From: Thermoprotei archaeon
Lineage (GTDB): Archaea; Thermoproteota; Thermoprotei_A; Sulfolobales; WANQ01
Direction of reading: 5' to 3'
Assembly: GCA_027038805.1 (NCBI GenBank)
Contig: JALWGO010000258.1
Span: 1-7,718, forward strand
Length of the DNA stretch: 7,718 bases
A program made the position numbers and the translations under genes. Below are positions 1-6,255 of this stretch, in pieces (positions within the stretch are counted from its first letter, which is position 1; each line of letters begins with the position of its first letter). The notes below the pieces were generated by a model. The model was not told the DNA's origin, searched no databases, and saw nothing but the letters and a program-made list of their open reading frames with translations.

Positions 1-435
1 AGGGACCATATACCTGCTACGGAAAAGATAAACGTGGTATCATATATAAGTAGTGTTCCAAACATTATAGTTGAAAGATGGGTTCATGCAACCGATATTG
101 CAATTATCTTATCAGAAATACTTCATGATAAGTCTCTTGAAACAATTCTTTGCTATGGTGTTTCATGTGTTTTAGCTGCAATACCAGTTAGAAAATATGT
201 AAAGGTAAGGATAGTTTATATTCCATCAAGAAGTGATATTTCAGTGCTCGAGGGGCTTGATAAACTTTTATCAGAGACATATATTAGTTTAATTGAATAC
301 TCATTGAGTTATGTTGACTTGGTTTTTGACTACGAGCAACGCATACGGGATCTAATTAATGGTAAAGAAGTTGATAAAACATTATTTACTAGTGATCTCA
401 AAACCTTGGAAAAATTCATACTTGGCGAACGTTGA
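1..435 (+). CDS. Hypothetical protein, C-terminal part (5' end outside window)
   Basis: The reading frame is open from the first base of the window to the TGA at 433-435. The GTG at 34 is therefore probably internal, and the true start lies upstream. About 144 residues are visible. I do not recognise the family. The visible part alternates short hydrophobic strands (for example ETILCYGVSCVLAAIPV and VKVRIVYIP) with helices and ends in a charged helical tail (YEQRIRDLI, LEKFILGER). This looks like a soluble alpha/beta protein; there is no clear transmembrane segment or metal motif. Its stop codon overlaps a possible TTG start, and lies 5 bases from the ATG, of the glycosyltransferase that follows. 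The two are very likely cotranscribed, so a role near glycan or glycogen metabolism is possible but is only inferred from position. Confidence 0.6.
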   Translation, partial: RDHIPATEKINVVSYISSVPNIIVERWVHATDIAIILSEILHDKSLETILCYGVSCVLAAIPVRKYVKVRIVYIPSRSDISVLEGLDKLLSETYISLIEYSLSYVDLVFDYEQRIRDLINGKEVDKTLFTSDLKTLEKFILGER

Positions 436-440
436 TAAAA

Positions 441-1649
441 ATGAACATATTAATGTTGTCGTGGGAATACCCGCCGCGGATAGTAGGCGGATTATCAAGA
501 CATGTTTACTGGTTATCTAAGAGTATTGTTAGACATGGCCATCAAGTAATTGTTGGAACACTATCAAACAATAATAGTAAAAATATTGAAACACATGGAG
601 ACCTAATAATTGTTAGAGTTAACCCCTATAGGATACCCTCACCCGATTTTATAAGCTGGGTTCATCAATTCAATCAAACTTTGATTGAAAATATTATTGA
701 TATCATAGACTCAGACATTGATATAATTCACGCACATGACTGGCTCGTAGCCCGTGCTGGAATAATTTTAAAACATTTATATAGAAGACCACTAATAGCG
801 ACCATTCATTCAACAGAATACGGTAGAAGAAATGGCCTTCATAACGTTTTTGAGAGACATATACATGAAGTAGAATGGCTCTTAACTTATGAGGCGTGGA
901 AGATCATAGTATGTAGTCATTATATGAGAGAAGAAGTCCAGAGAATTTTTGCCACTCCTTCAGATAAAGTCTACGTCATACCTAATGGTGTTAATCCTAT
1001 TAGGAGAATGAGTTATAATGAGATACTAGGGGTTTTGAAGAAATATCATGTTCCATCTGATAGAAAGATAATATTGTTTGTTGGTAGACTTGTTTATGAA
1101 AAGGGAGCCCATATACTAATTGAAGCAATACCATACATAGTAAGACTAGCTAATAACGCTTTCTTTGTAATTGTTGGAACAGGGCCTATGAGAAAAGAGT
1201 TAGAGAGAAGAAGTATAGAGCTAGGCATAAGGGATAGGATCGTTTTTACAGGCTTTATTACAGACTACGAACTACATGCTTTCTATAATGCAGCATACGT
1301 TGCAGTATTCCCGAGCCTCTATGAACCCTTTGGAATAGTCGCTCTCGAAGCCATGAGTGCTGGTAAGCCTGTTATAGTATCAAATGTAGGTGGTCTAAGT
1401 GAAATAGTTGAACACGGTAGAAATGGACTAAAAGTGCCTCCCGGAGATGTTACTGCGCTTGCCAACGCCGTAATTGAACTGCTTTTAAGACCCGATAAAG
1501 CAGAAGAACTAGGTAGAAACGGCTATAGTGATGTTTATAGAAAATACACTTGGGACAAGATCGCTGAGTCAACCTTAAAGGTTTATGAGAAAGTAATAAA
1601 TGAGTACAATATGGGCTTATGGAAACCTAAAGTCTTTCCAACTAGGTAG
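441..1649 (+). CDS. GT4-type glycosyltransferase, glycogen-synthase-like
   Basis: A cytoplasmic GT-B fold, retaining glycosyltransferase of about 402 residues, a normal length for the family. The N-terminal Rossmann domain opens with MNILMLSWEYPPRIVGGL, the nucleotide-sugar synthase-like opening with its GGL loop (residues 16-18), followed by HAHDW near 97-101. The hinge carries IPNGV (180-184). The C-terminal donor-binding domain has VGRL..EKG (214-222) and the E-x7-E motif EPFGIVALE (E295, E303), then SNVGGLSEIV and NGLKVPPGD. These features fit the archaeal group that includes glycogen synthases, but the donor and acceptor cannot be read from the sequence. The ATG at 441 is chosen because family members begin right at this strand; an in-frame TTG at 432 would add three residues and give a 4-base TTGA overlap with the upstream stop. 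No separate promoter is evident, so it is probably the last gene of an operon entering from the left. Confidence 0.88.
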   Translation: MNILMLSWEYPPRIVGGLSRHVYWLSKSIVRHGHQVIVGTLSNNNSKNIETHGDLIIVRVNPYRIPSPDFISWVHQFNQTLIENIIDIIDSDIDIIHAHDWLVARAGIILKHLYRRPLIATIHSTEYGRRNGLHNVFERHIHEVEWLLTYEAWKIIVCSHYMREEVQRIFATPSDKVYVIPNGVNPIRRMSYNEILGVLKKYHVPSDRKIILFVGRLVYEKGAHILIEAIPYIVRLANNAFFVIVGTGPMRKELERRSIELGIRDRIVFTGFITDYELHAFYNAAYVAVFPSLYEPFGIVALEAMSAGKPVIVSNVGGLSEIVEHGRNGLKVPPGDVTALANAVIELLLRPDKAEELGRNGYSDVYRKYTWDKIAESTLKVYEKVINEYNMGLWKPKVFPTR

Positions 1650-1690
1650 CCATGTGTTATCAACGAAAAAAGCGGTATTTAACATTCTTG

Positions 1691-1720
1691 TTTAGATTTA
1701 TTTATTTTTATTTATTTTTA
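1691..1720 (+). terminator. T-rich archaeal terminator after the glycosyltransferase
   Basis: About 40 bases past the glycosyltransferase stop is a 30-base run made almost only of T and A. It includes two perfect tandem copies of the 10-mer TTTATTTTTA (1701-1710 and 1711-1720). Oligo-T tracts without a required hairpin are the usual archaeal terminator. The tract runs into the TAA stop (complement of 1718-1720) of the convergent carbamate kinase, so the two genes share a very short intergenic end. Confidence 0.65.
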
Positions 1721-2656
1721 ATCCGGTACCACAATTGTACCTGTTTTCTCCTCTAGAATCTCTAGGGCTTTATATAGATGGCCTATAGCGGCTTTCTTTC
1801 CTCCATGTTTTATGAATCTTATGCATGCTAGTACTTTTGGCCCCATTGAGCCGGGTGGGAAGTGTCCCTCATTGTATAATTTTTCTAGTTCGCTAACCTT
1901 TATCTTTCTTATAACTTTTTGATCAGGTTTCCCAAAGTTTAACATTGCTCCTTCAACATCTGTTAGTATTATGAAGTAGTCTGCTCCTAGTGATGATGCT
2001 AATACTTCTCCAGCTAGGTCTTTGTCTATTACTGCTTCAACACCCTTTATTGTATCGTCCTCCTTTATTACGGGTATTCCTCCTCCACCGCTTGCTACTA
2101 CTATGTAACCTGCATCTACTAGTGATTTTATAGCATCTATTTCTAGGTTAGCCTTAGGATCCGGCGAAGGTACTACTCTTCTCCAGCCTCCACGTGGATC
2201 AGGTTTCATTATCCATCCTTTCTCCTTAGCTATCCGCTTTGCCTCTTCCTCAGTATAGTATGGTCCCACATATTTTGTTGGATTCTGGAAGGCTGGATCA
2301 TTCTTGTCTACTAGTACTCTGTTCACTATTGCTACTACTTTCTTGTCAATACCTCTCTTCTTTAGTTCATTTGTTAGAGCTTGCATTATCATGTAGCCCA
2401 ACCATCCCTGAGTCATCGCCCCAGCTATATCCATTGGTAGTGGCGGCACCTTTTCTTTTCCAGCCTCCATCCATACCAGAATATTCCCTACTTGCGGGCC
2501 ATTACCATGCGTTAAAACTACCCGGTATCCTCTTTCGATAATATCTGCTATCTGCTTCATTGCTCGTATAACATTATTCCATTGGTCTTCGGCTGTGCCT
2601 TTTTGACCTTTTTGTAAGAAGGCGTTTCCTCCTAGGGCAATAACTATAGTTTCCAT
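1718..2656 (-). CDS. arcC: Carbamate kinase
   Basis: A 312-residue cytoplasmic amino-acid-kinase-fold enzyme that interconverts carbamoyl phosphate + ADP and carbamate + ATP. Full-length family motifs are visible: ALGGNA (7-12), HGNGPQVG (50-57), SGGGGIP (189-195), DKDLA (211-215), LTDVEGA (231-237), FPPGSMGPKV (266-275) and the C-terminal TGTIVVPD. The ATG at 2656 is supported by AGGTGA (2664-2669 on the complement) with 7 bases of spacing, and by the match of METIVIALGGNA to family N-termini. In hyperthermophilic archaea such enzymes have been argued to make carbamoyl phosphate in vivo as well as to yield ATP from it. No arginine deiminase or ornithine carbamoyltransferase gene lies in this window, so the direction of use is not shown. 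It has its own promoter and is separated by 144 bases from the upstream oxidoreductase. Confidence 0.95.
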   Translation of the reverse strand: METIVIALGGNAFLQKGQKGTAEDQWNNVIRAMKQIADIIERGYRVVLTHGNGPQVGNILVWMEAGKEKVPPLPMDIAGAMTQGWLGYMIMQALTNELKKRGIDKKVVAIVNRVLVDKNDPAFQNPTKYVGPYYTEEEAKRIAKEKGWIMKPDPRGGWRRVVPSPDPKANLEIDAIKSLVDAGYIVVASGGGGIPVIKEDDTIKGVEAVIDKDLAGEVLASSLGADYFIILTDVEGAMLNFGKPDQKVIRKIKVSELEKLYNEGHFPPGSMGPKVLACIRFIKHGGKKAAIGHLYKALEILEEKTGTIVVPD

Positions 2657-2663
2657 AATCTTT

Positions 2664-2722
2664 TCACCTACGATTTAATTGGTGAAATACAGTGCTGTAG
2701 TAAAGGAGGTGTAATATTTAAG
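2664..2722 (-). promoter_or_regulatory. Promoter and ribosome binding site of carbamate kinase
   Basis: On the complement, CTTAAATATT (2722-2713) is a good archaeal TATA box. Transcription would start about 25 bases downstream, near 2690, giving a leader of roughly 35 bases that holds the Shine-Dalgarno AGGTGA (2669-2664), 7 bases from the ATG. A short inverted repeat, TACAG-TG-CTGTA (2688-2699), falls on the predicted transcription start. Confidence 0.55.
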
Positions 2723-2757
2723 CATTCCCGAGAGAACTCTCTATGAGAATAATTAGG

Positions 2758-2769
2758 AGAAAAAGAAGT
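2758..2769 (-). terminator. Probable T-rich terminator after the AOR gene
   Basis: On the complement, about 30 bases past the AOR stop codon, there is a pyrimidine/T run (CTTCTTTTTCTC, with five consecutive T at 2764-2760). It lies before the carbamate kinase TATA box, as expected for an archaeal oligo-T terminator that separates the two same-strand genes. It is weaker than the tract at 1691-1720. Confidence 0.4.
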
Positions 2770-2800
2770 ATTTATTAAATAACGATATTGGAGAGAATGC

Positions 2801-4693
2801 CTAGCCCGGTAGGAGTCCTTCCTCCTCTAATCTGTCTGCAAGCCATCGAAGCCCTAGTTCTTCTAGTTTAGCTCTACTGGGTCTTCCGTCAATCCATCCT
2901 CTTAACTCATAATATTCATCAAGCATCTCATTGAGTCTAACAACGTGGCCTTTTGCTGGCCCCTCAGGCATCGGTTCTTCTAGCAGTCTTTTCGGCAATG
3001 TATCATATTCTCTACCGTCACCAAATGATAATACGTTAAATGCTCTTTCAGCATTGTATATTCTCTCACCGATCACCTCAATATCCTTTGCGGTGACATC
3101 CCATCCAGTTACAGCACTTAGCATTGCTGCATAGTCGTCTGCCCAGATAGCAAAAGAGGTAAACTTACATAGTATCAGACTGTCTATTACTCCGAATACA
3201 TCTTGGAAGTGTTTAACTAGTTCCGCCTTACCTTTAGTCTCAAATCTGTCCACAAGTTTTGGTACCCCTAGTATTTCTGGCGAGATCATGTAGGCTCTTA
3301 GATGACAGCCTCCACGGTTGCTTGTGGCATAAGCTAGTCCATGGCCTTGTGCTCCCCTAGGATCATAGGCTGGTAATTCTTGTTTTCTAACAACCATTGC
3401 TACTTCGGGTGCACCATACTTTAATGCAAGCCTATATGCTCCTTCAGCTAGGTCATCGCCTATTCCAGAACGATAAGCAGTTCTCCACACGAGTTCTACT
3501 ATTGCATCTGGTGATCCCCACTTAACGTTTAAGCCTCTCAGCTTCTCCTCAGGTATTTTACCTAGCTCTACTAACTCTATTAGCGCACCAATAGTGTTAC
3601 CCATTGAAATAGTGTCCAATCCGAGTTCGTTACACAAGAAGTTTGCCTTAGCTATTGCTTTAAGATCAGCTGTACCTGTTTGTGCACCAAAGGCCCAGAT
3701 AGTCTCATATTCTGGTCCCCCGCCTTTACCTGAGAATGGAGAATCTTTTACAATAGAGTATCTAGCACAGACCATTTGGCAGCCCCAGCATGCTTCCTCT
3801 AGAGATTTCTTCTTGTCCAGTAATGTTTCTGCAAGCGTTTCACCGCTTATCTTATCGGCGTGTTCGAATACACCTGTACGGAAGTTTCTTGTCGGAAATA
3901 TACCCGCCTTGTTGATTATATTTACTAAAACCGCTGTACCATATTTTGGTAATGCTTGACTTGATACAGGATTCTTTCTATGCTTCTCCATTATCTGTGC
4001 TGAAACCTCCCTAAACATGTCTGGTTTAGCTATCTTTGGTTTCATATGTCCTCTAACTGCAATTGCCTTGAGCTTCTTAGAGCCCCAGACAGCTCCATGG
4101 CCACCGCGACCAGCTGCCCGGTTTTTATCGTTCATAATTGCTGCAAATTTAACTAGTTTTTCTCCAGCGGGGCCTATTGCTGCTACCTTTATCTGTCGTG
4201 CCTCATTGCTTCCTACCTCGTTTGCAAGTTCTTCTTGAATAGCCTCGGTAGTGTGATGTACGTCCATGCCCCATAGATGTTTCGCGTCACGTATCTCAAC
4301 CTTGCCGTCATGAACCCATAGATAAACTGGTGAATCAGATATATCCTCTATTATTATTGCATCGATTCCAGCGAATTTTAGTTCTGGTCCGAATTTTCCA
4401 CCACTTTGAGAATCGTGAACAGTTTCGGTTAAGGGAGATTTGGTAACCGAGCACCAACGCCCTGGAGAATATAGGCCCGCTATACCTGTTAAGGGACCGG
4501 TTAATACTATGGCCTTATTAGATGGGCCTAGAGGATTCACCTTAGGGTTTACTTCCTTAAGCATCAAGTATACTCCTAGGCCTCGTCCACCAATCCATTT
4601 TTTCAAGATCTCCTCTGGTAGAGTTTCATAAGTTATCTTACCGTTCCATAAGTTTACGCGAACTATTTTACCCATGTATCCTCCGAGAACCAT
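2801..4693 (-). CDS. aor: Tungsten-containing aldehyde:ferredoxin oxidoreductase (AOR family)
   Basis: A 630-residue tungstopterin enzyme; relatives oxidise aldehydes to acids and reduce ferredoxin in the cytoplasm, and Pyrococcus furiosus AOR is about 605 residues. Seen here: the N-terminal domain (GKIVRVNL...GGRGLG, TGPLTG, GRWCSVTKSPLT); the cofactor-binding segment AGRGGHGAVWGSKKLKAI (194-211); [4Fe-4S] ligands C302-x2-C305-x3-C309 plus distant C509; GPEYE (E330 probably matching the catalytic Glu); and GGCHLRAY (H464 probably matching the active-site His). The two pterin-binding DxxGL(C/D) motifs appear as NELGLD (355-360) and DSLILC (504-509), each with one departure from consensus. The ATG at 4693 is favoured by AAGGTG (4707-4702) 8 bases upstream and a TATA box further up. 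A second in-frame ATG at 4675 has GGAGGA only 3 bases away, too close. The substrate is not determinable. It is divergent from a maturase operon, which supports tungstopterin dependence. Confidence 0.93.
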   Translation of the reverse strand: MVLGGYMGKIVRVNLWNGKITYETLPEEILKKWIGGRGLGVYLMLKEVNPKVNPLGPSNKAIVLTGPLTGIAGLYSPGRWCSVTKSPLTETVHDSQSGGKFGPELKFAGIDAIIIEDISDSPVYLWVHDGKVEIRDAKHLWGMDVHHTTEAIQEELANEVGSNEARQIKVAAIGPAGEKLVKFAAIMNDKNRAAGRGGHGAVWGSKKLKAIAVRGHMKPKIAKPDMFREVSAQIMEKHRKNPVSSQALPKYGTAVLVNIINKAGIFPTRNFRTGVFEHADKISGETLAETLLDKKKSLEEACWGCQMVCARYSIVKDSPFSGKGGGPEYETIWAFGAQTGTADLKAIAKANFLCNELGLDTISMGNTIGALIELVELGKIPEEKLRGLNVKWGSPDAIVELVWRTAYRSGIGDDLAEGAYRLALKYGAPEVAMVVRKQELPAYDPRGAQGHGLAYATSNRGGCHLRAYMISPEILGVPKLVDRFETKGKAELVKHFQDVFGVIDSLILCKFTSFAIWADDYAAMLSAVTGWDVTAKDIEVIGERIYNAERAFNVLSFGDGREYDTLPKRLLEEPMPEGPAKGHVVRLNEMLDEYYELRGWIDGRPSRAKLEELGLRWLADRLEEEGLLPG

Positions 4694-4701
4694 GCATTTG
4701 A

Positions 4702-4741
4702 CACCTTCTCTGTAAGTAATAGTTGTTTTACATTTAAATAA
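4702..4741 (-). promoter_or_regulatory. Promoter and ribosome binding site of the AOR gene
   Basis: On the complement, TTATTTAAATG (4741-4731) is a strong archaeal TATA box. It predicts transcription from about 4710 and a very short leader, within which AAGGTG (4707-4702) lies 8 bases from the ATG at 4693. This supports the longer start over the ATG at 4675. Confidence 0.6.
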
Positions 4742-4763
4742 GTCTTATGAATTGAATAATACT

Positions 4764-4792
4764 GTTTAACTTTTCGAACCATAAAGTTAAAC
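4764..4792. promoter_or_regulatory. Candidate operator: perfect 10-bp inverted repeat in the divergent promoter
   Basis: GTTTAACTTT (4764-4773) and its exact reverse complement AAAGTTAAAC (4783-4792) are separated by 9 bases, so the arm centres are 19 bp apart, nearly two helical turns. It sits between the AOR TATA box (4731-4741) and the maturase TATA region (about 4791-4799), with the right arm touching the latter. A further related half-site, GTTTTAAC, is at 4798-4805. The position suits a dimeric regulator controlling both directions; which protein binds is unknown. Confidence 0.45.
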
Positions 4793-4799
4793 TATATGT
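4791..4799 (+). promoter_or_regulatory. TATA region of the maturase operon; probably leaderless
   Basis: ACTATATGT is centred about 27 bases upstream of the ATG at 4822, the spacing expected when transcription starts at or next to the start codon. The bases before the ATG (CACAAAACAGT) contain no Shine-Dalgarno sequence. Both facts fit a leaderless first gene, common in Crenarchaeota, whereas the internal genes of the same operon have strong ribosome binding sites. Confidence 0.5.
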
Positions 4800-4821
4800 T
4801 TTAACATAGACACAAAACAGT

Positions 4822-5955
4822 ATGAAGCAAGGTAGGCGTCAATTGACATCCCTAAGAATACATGAGTGGAATATCATCCTAGACAAGAGAAGTACTCCTC
4901 ATGAATTAATGGTTGAAACAACAATGAAATGCAACTATGACTGCATACATTGTTTTAGAAGACTACTTATCGATGAAGAACTGGGAGAGATGTCTTCTAA
5001 AACCTTTGATAAGCTATTAAAACAATCAATAGAAGCCGGAGTAGAGAAATTCTCGTTTTCTGGCTGGGGTGAGCCATTAGTTCATCCGAAAATAATAGAC
5101 TTTATAGGTAAAGCGAAATCAAGTGGAATAAAAGTTTTATTAAATACTAATGGATCTTTGCTTGAACACTATGGCGAAGAATTATTCAAGTTAAATGTTG
5201 ATGAGATTGTTGTAAGCATGGATGCAGCTGAGGAGAGTGTGTATGCGTCCATACGCAGAGGCGGTCACTTGGCTCTTGTAGTTAAAGGATTAAAACAAAT
5301 AAACGAGTTGAAAAAGAAGTATTCATCAACTAATCCTATTTTGAAATTTCAGTTCACTATTAACACATTGAACTACAAACAACTTCCAAAACTAGTAAAA
5401 CTTGCTAGAGAACTAGGAGTAATAGAGATAACTGTGTCAAATATTATACCTTTATCAGAAGAATACGAGAAAAACCTTGCATGCTACATAAACTGTGGTG
5501 AAGATAGCGAAGAAATAGAGAAACTAAAGCATGAAATATCTTTGCTTGTTCTTGAAAACAACGTAAACGTGATACTGCCGAACTTTAGTTTAAGAACAGA
5601 ACGCCTCTGCCCATTTATTGATAAAACTGCAGCCTTTATACGCTGGGATGGCGGAGTATCTCCATGTATTTACTATGCACATAACTGGAAACCTGTTCTC
5701 TATGGGATAAGAAGAGAGATAAAAGCTGTAGTTTTCGGCAATATTAATAATAGACACTTAATTGATATTTGGAGAGCACCAGATTACGCCTTGTTTAGGT
5801 TTAGAGCAAAATTCTTCCACATGCCCTCTTGCCTCGACTGCCCAGTACAAGAATACTGCATCTTATCTAGATCCAATGATAGTGACTGTTGGGGTGGAAG
5901 TCCTACATGTGCGCATTGCCCTTATTCACGCGACTATGTTAGATGCCCGCTATGA
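4822..5955 (+). CDS. Radical SAM/SPASM protein, probable tungsten-oxidoreductase cofactor maturase
   Basis: A 377-residue radical SAM enzyme. The SAM-cluster motif C37-x3-C41-x2-C44 (MKCNYDCIHC) is followed by SFSGWGEPLVHP (78-89, the GGE-like SAM-contacting strand with WGE) and LLNTNGS (106-112). The C-terminal third is a Cys-rich SPASM-like region with C263, C282, C337, C340, C346, C356, C363, C366 and C375, enough for two auxiliary Fe-S clusters; the DCWGGSPTC segment and terminal CP are distinctive. Known context: radical SAM proteins beside aldehyde ferredoxin oxidoreductases were named cofactor-modifying protein (cmo) in Pyrococcus, and a dedicated family of tungsten oxidoreductase radical SAM maturases is recognised. 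The divergent AOR gene and the following MoaD-like gene match that context. The actual reaction is not established; modification of the pterin cofactor or of the enzyme are both possible. It is the first gene of a three-gene operon. Confidence 0.85.
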   Translation: MKQGRRQLTSLRIHEWNIILDKRSTPHELMVETTMKCNYDCIHCFRRLLIDEELGEMSSKTFDKLLKQSIEAGVEKFSFSGWGEPLVHPKIIDFIGKAKSSGIKVLLNTNGSLLEHYGEELFKLNVDEIVVSMDAAEESVYASIRRGGHLALVVKGLKQINELKKKYSSTNPILKFQFTINTLNYKQLPKLVKLARELGVIEITVSNIIPLSEEYEKNLACYINCGEDSEEIEKLKHEISLLVLENNVNVILPNFSLRTERLCPFIDKTAAFIRWDGGVSPCIYYAHNWKPVLYGIRREIKAVVFGNINNRHLIDIWRAPDYALFRFRAKFFHMPSCLDCPVQEYCILSRSNDSDCWGGSPTCAHCPYSRDYVRCPL

Positions 5956-5976
5956 ACCCATTTAGGGAGATACATC

Positions 5977-6252
5977 ATGGTTGCTAGAGTTAAGATCTCA
6001 ATATATTCCTCGCTTAGAGAAGAACTTGGATGGAAAGAAAAAGAGGTTTTAGTTAAAGATAATGCAACACTTATGGAAGTAATTAGAAAGGAGTCCTCCC
6101 TATACAAGCATCTCATTAACGAGGAGGGAGTACTACGGAGTGATTACATGATACTCGTAAACGGGATACATATACAATTCAAGGATGGAGCTAGAACTCG
6201 TATCCATGATGGGGATGAGATAGCTATCTTTCCACCAGGAGGTGGTGGATAA
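5977..6252 (+). CDS. MoaD/ThiS-family sulfur carrier protein
   Basis: A 91-residue ubiquitin-like (beta-grasp) protein of normal MoaD/ThiS length. It opens with VKISIYSSLREELGW (MoaD-like first strand and helix), has an ILVNGIHI strand (59-66) and DGDEIAIFPP (78-87), and ends in Gly-Gly-Gly-Gly. The terminal Gly-Gly is the part that an E1-like protein adenylates and converts to thiocarboxylate in this family. The probable role is sulfur donation to the dithiolene of the tungstopterin used by the adjacent AOR; the pairing of MoaD-like genes with AOR maturases supports this, but thiamine or tRNA thiolation cannot be excluded. The ATG at 5977 has AGGGAG (5964-5969) at 7 bases and lies 21 bases after the maturase stop. 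No E1-like activator or large MoaE-type subunit is in the window. Its last codons double as the ribosome binding site of the next gene. Confidence 0.88.
   Translation: MVARVKISIYSSLREELGWKEKEVLVKDNATLMEVIRKESSLYKHLINEEGVLRSDYMILVNGIHIQFKDGARTRIHDGDEIAIFPPGGGG
6238..6249 (+). promoter_or_regulatory. Ribosome binding site of the Tfx-like gene inside the MoaD-like Gly tail codons
   Basis: GGAGGTG (6238-6244), a near-perfect complement to the archaeal 16S rRNA 3' end, followed by a second GGTGG, lies within the four Gly codons that end the MoaD-like protein. It is 11 bases (first copy) or about 7 bases (second) from the TTG at 6256 and decides that start. Confidence 0.65.
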
Positions 6253-6255
6253 GAA

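Noticed and set aside
1701..1720. Tandem TTTATTTTTA as a true repeat or mobile-element remnant
   Set aside because: It has only two copies of a low-complexity T/A sequence at a gene end; a terminator explains it better.
2239..2541. Open frame of about 100 codons antisense to carbamate kinase
   Set aside because: It lies wholly within a strongly supported gene on the other strand, its translation is low-complexity (Leu/Ser/Pro-rich) and it resembles no protein family.
3594..3959. Open frame of about 121 codons antisense to AOR; similar ones at 2931-3134, 4017-4238 and 4440-4631
   Set aside because: All are mirror frames of the AOR gene, whose motifs are unmistakable; no ribosome binding site or promoter supports them.
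4673..4675. Internal ATG as the start of AOR
   Set aside because: GGAGGA is only 3 bases upstream, too close; the ATG at 4693 has AAGGTG at 8 bases and a well-placed TATA box.
4694..4821. Possible small RNA or C/D-box RNA in the divergent gap, and likewise in 2657-2800
   Set aside because: I saw no box C (RTGATGA) with a matching box D, and no tRNA-like fold; promoter elements account for these gaps.
5762..5965. Short frame overlapping the end of the maturase gene and the gap before the MoaD-like gene
   Set aside because: It uses an alternate frame over the conserved Cys-rich region of the maturase and has no independent support.
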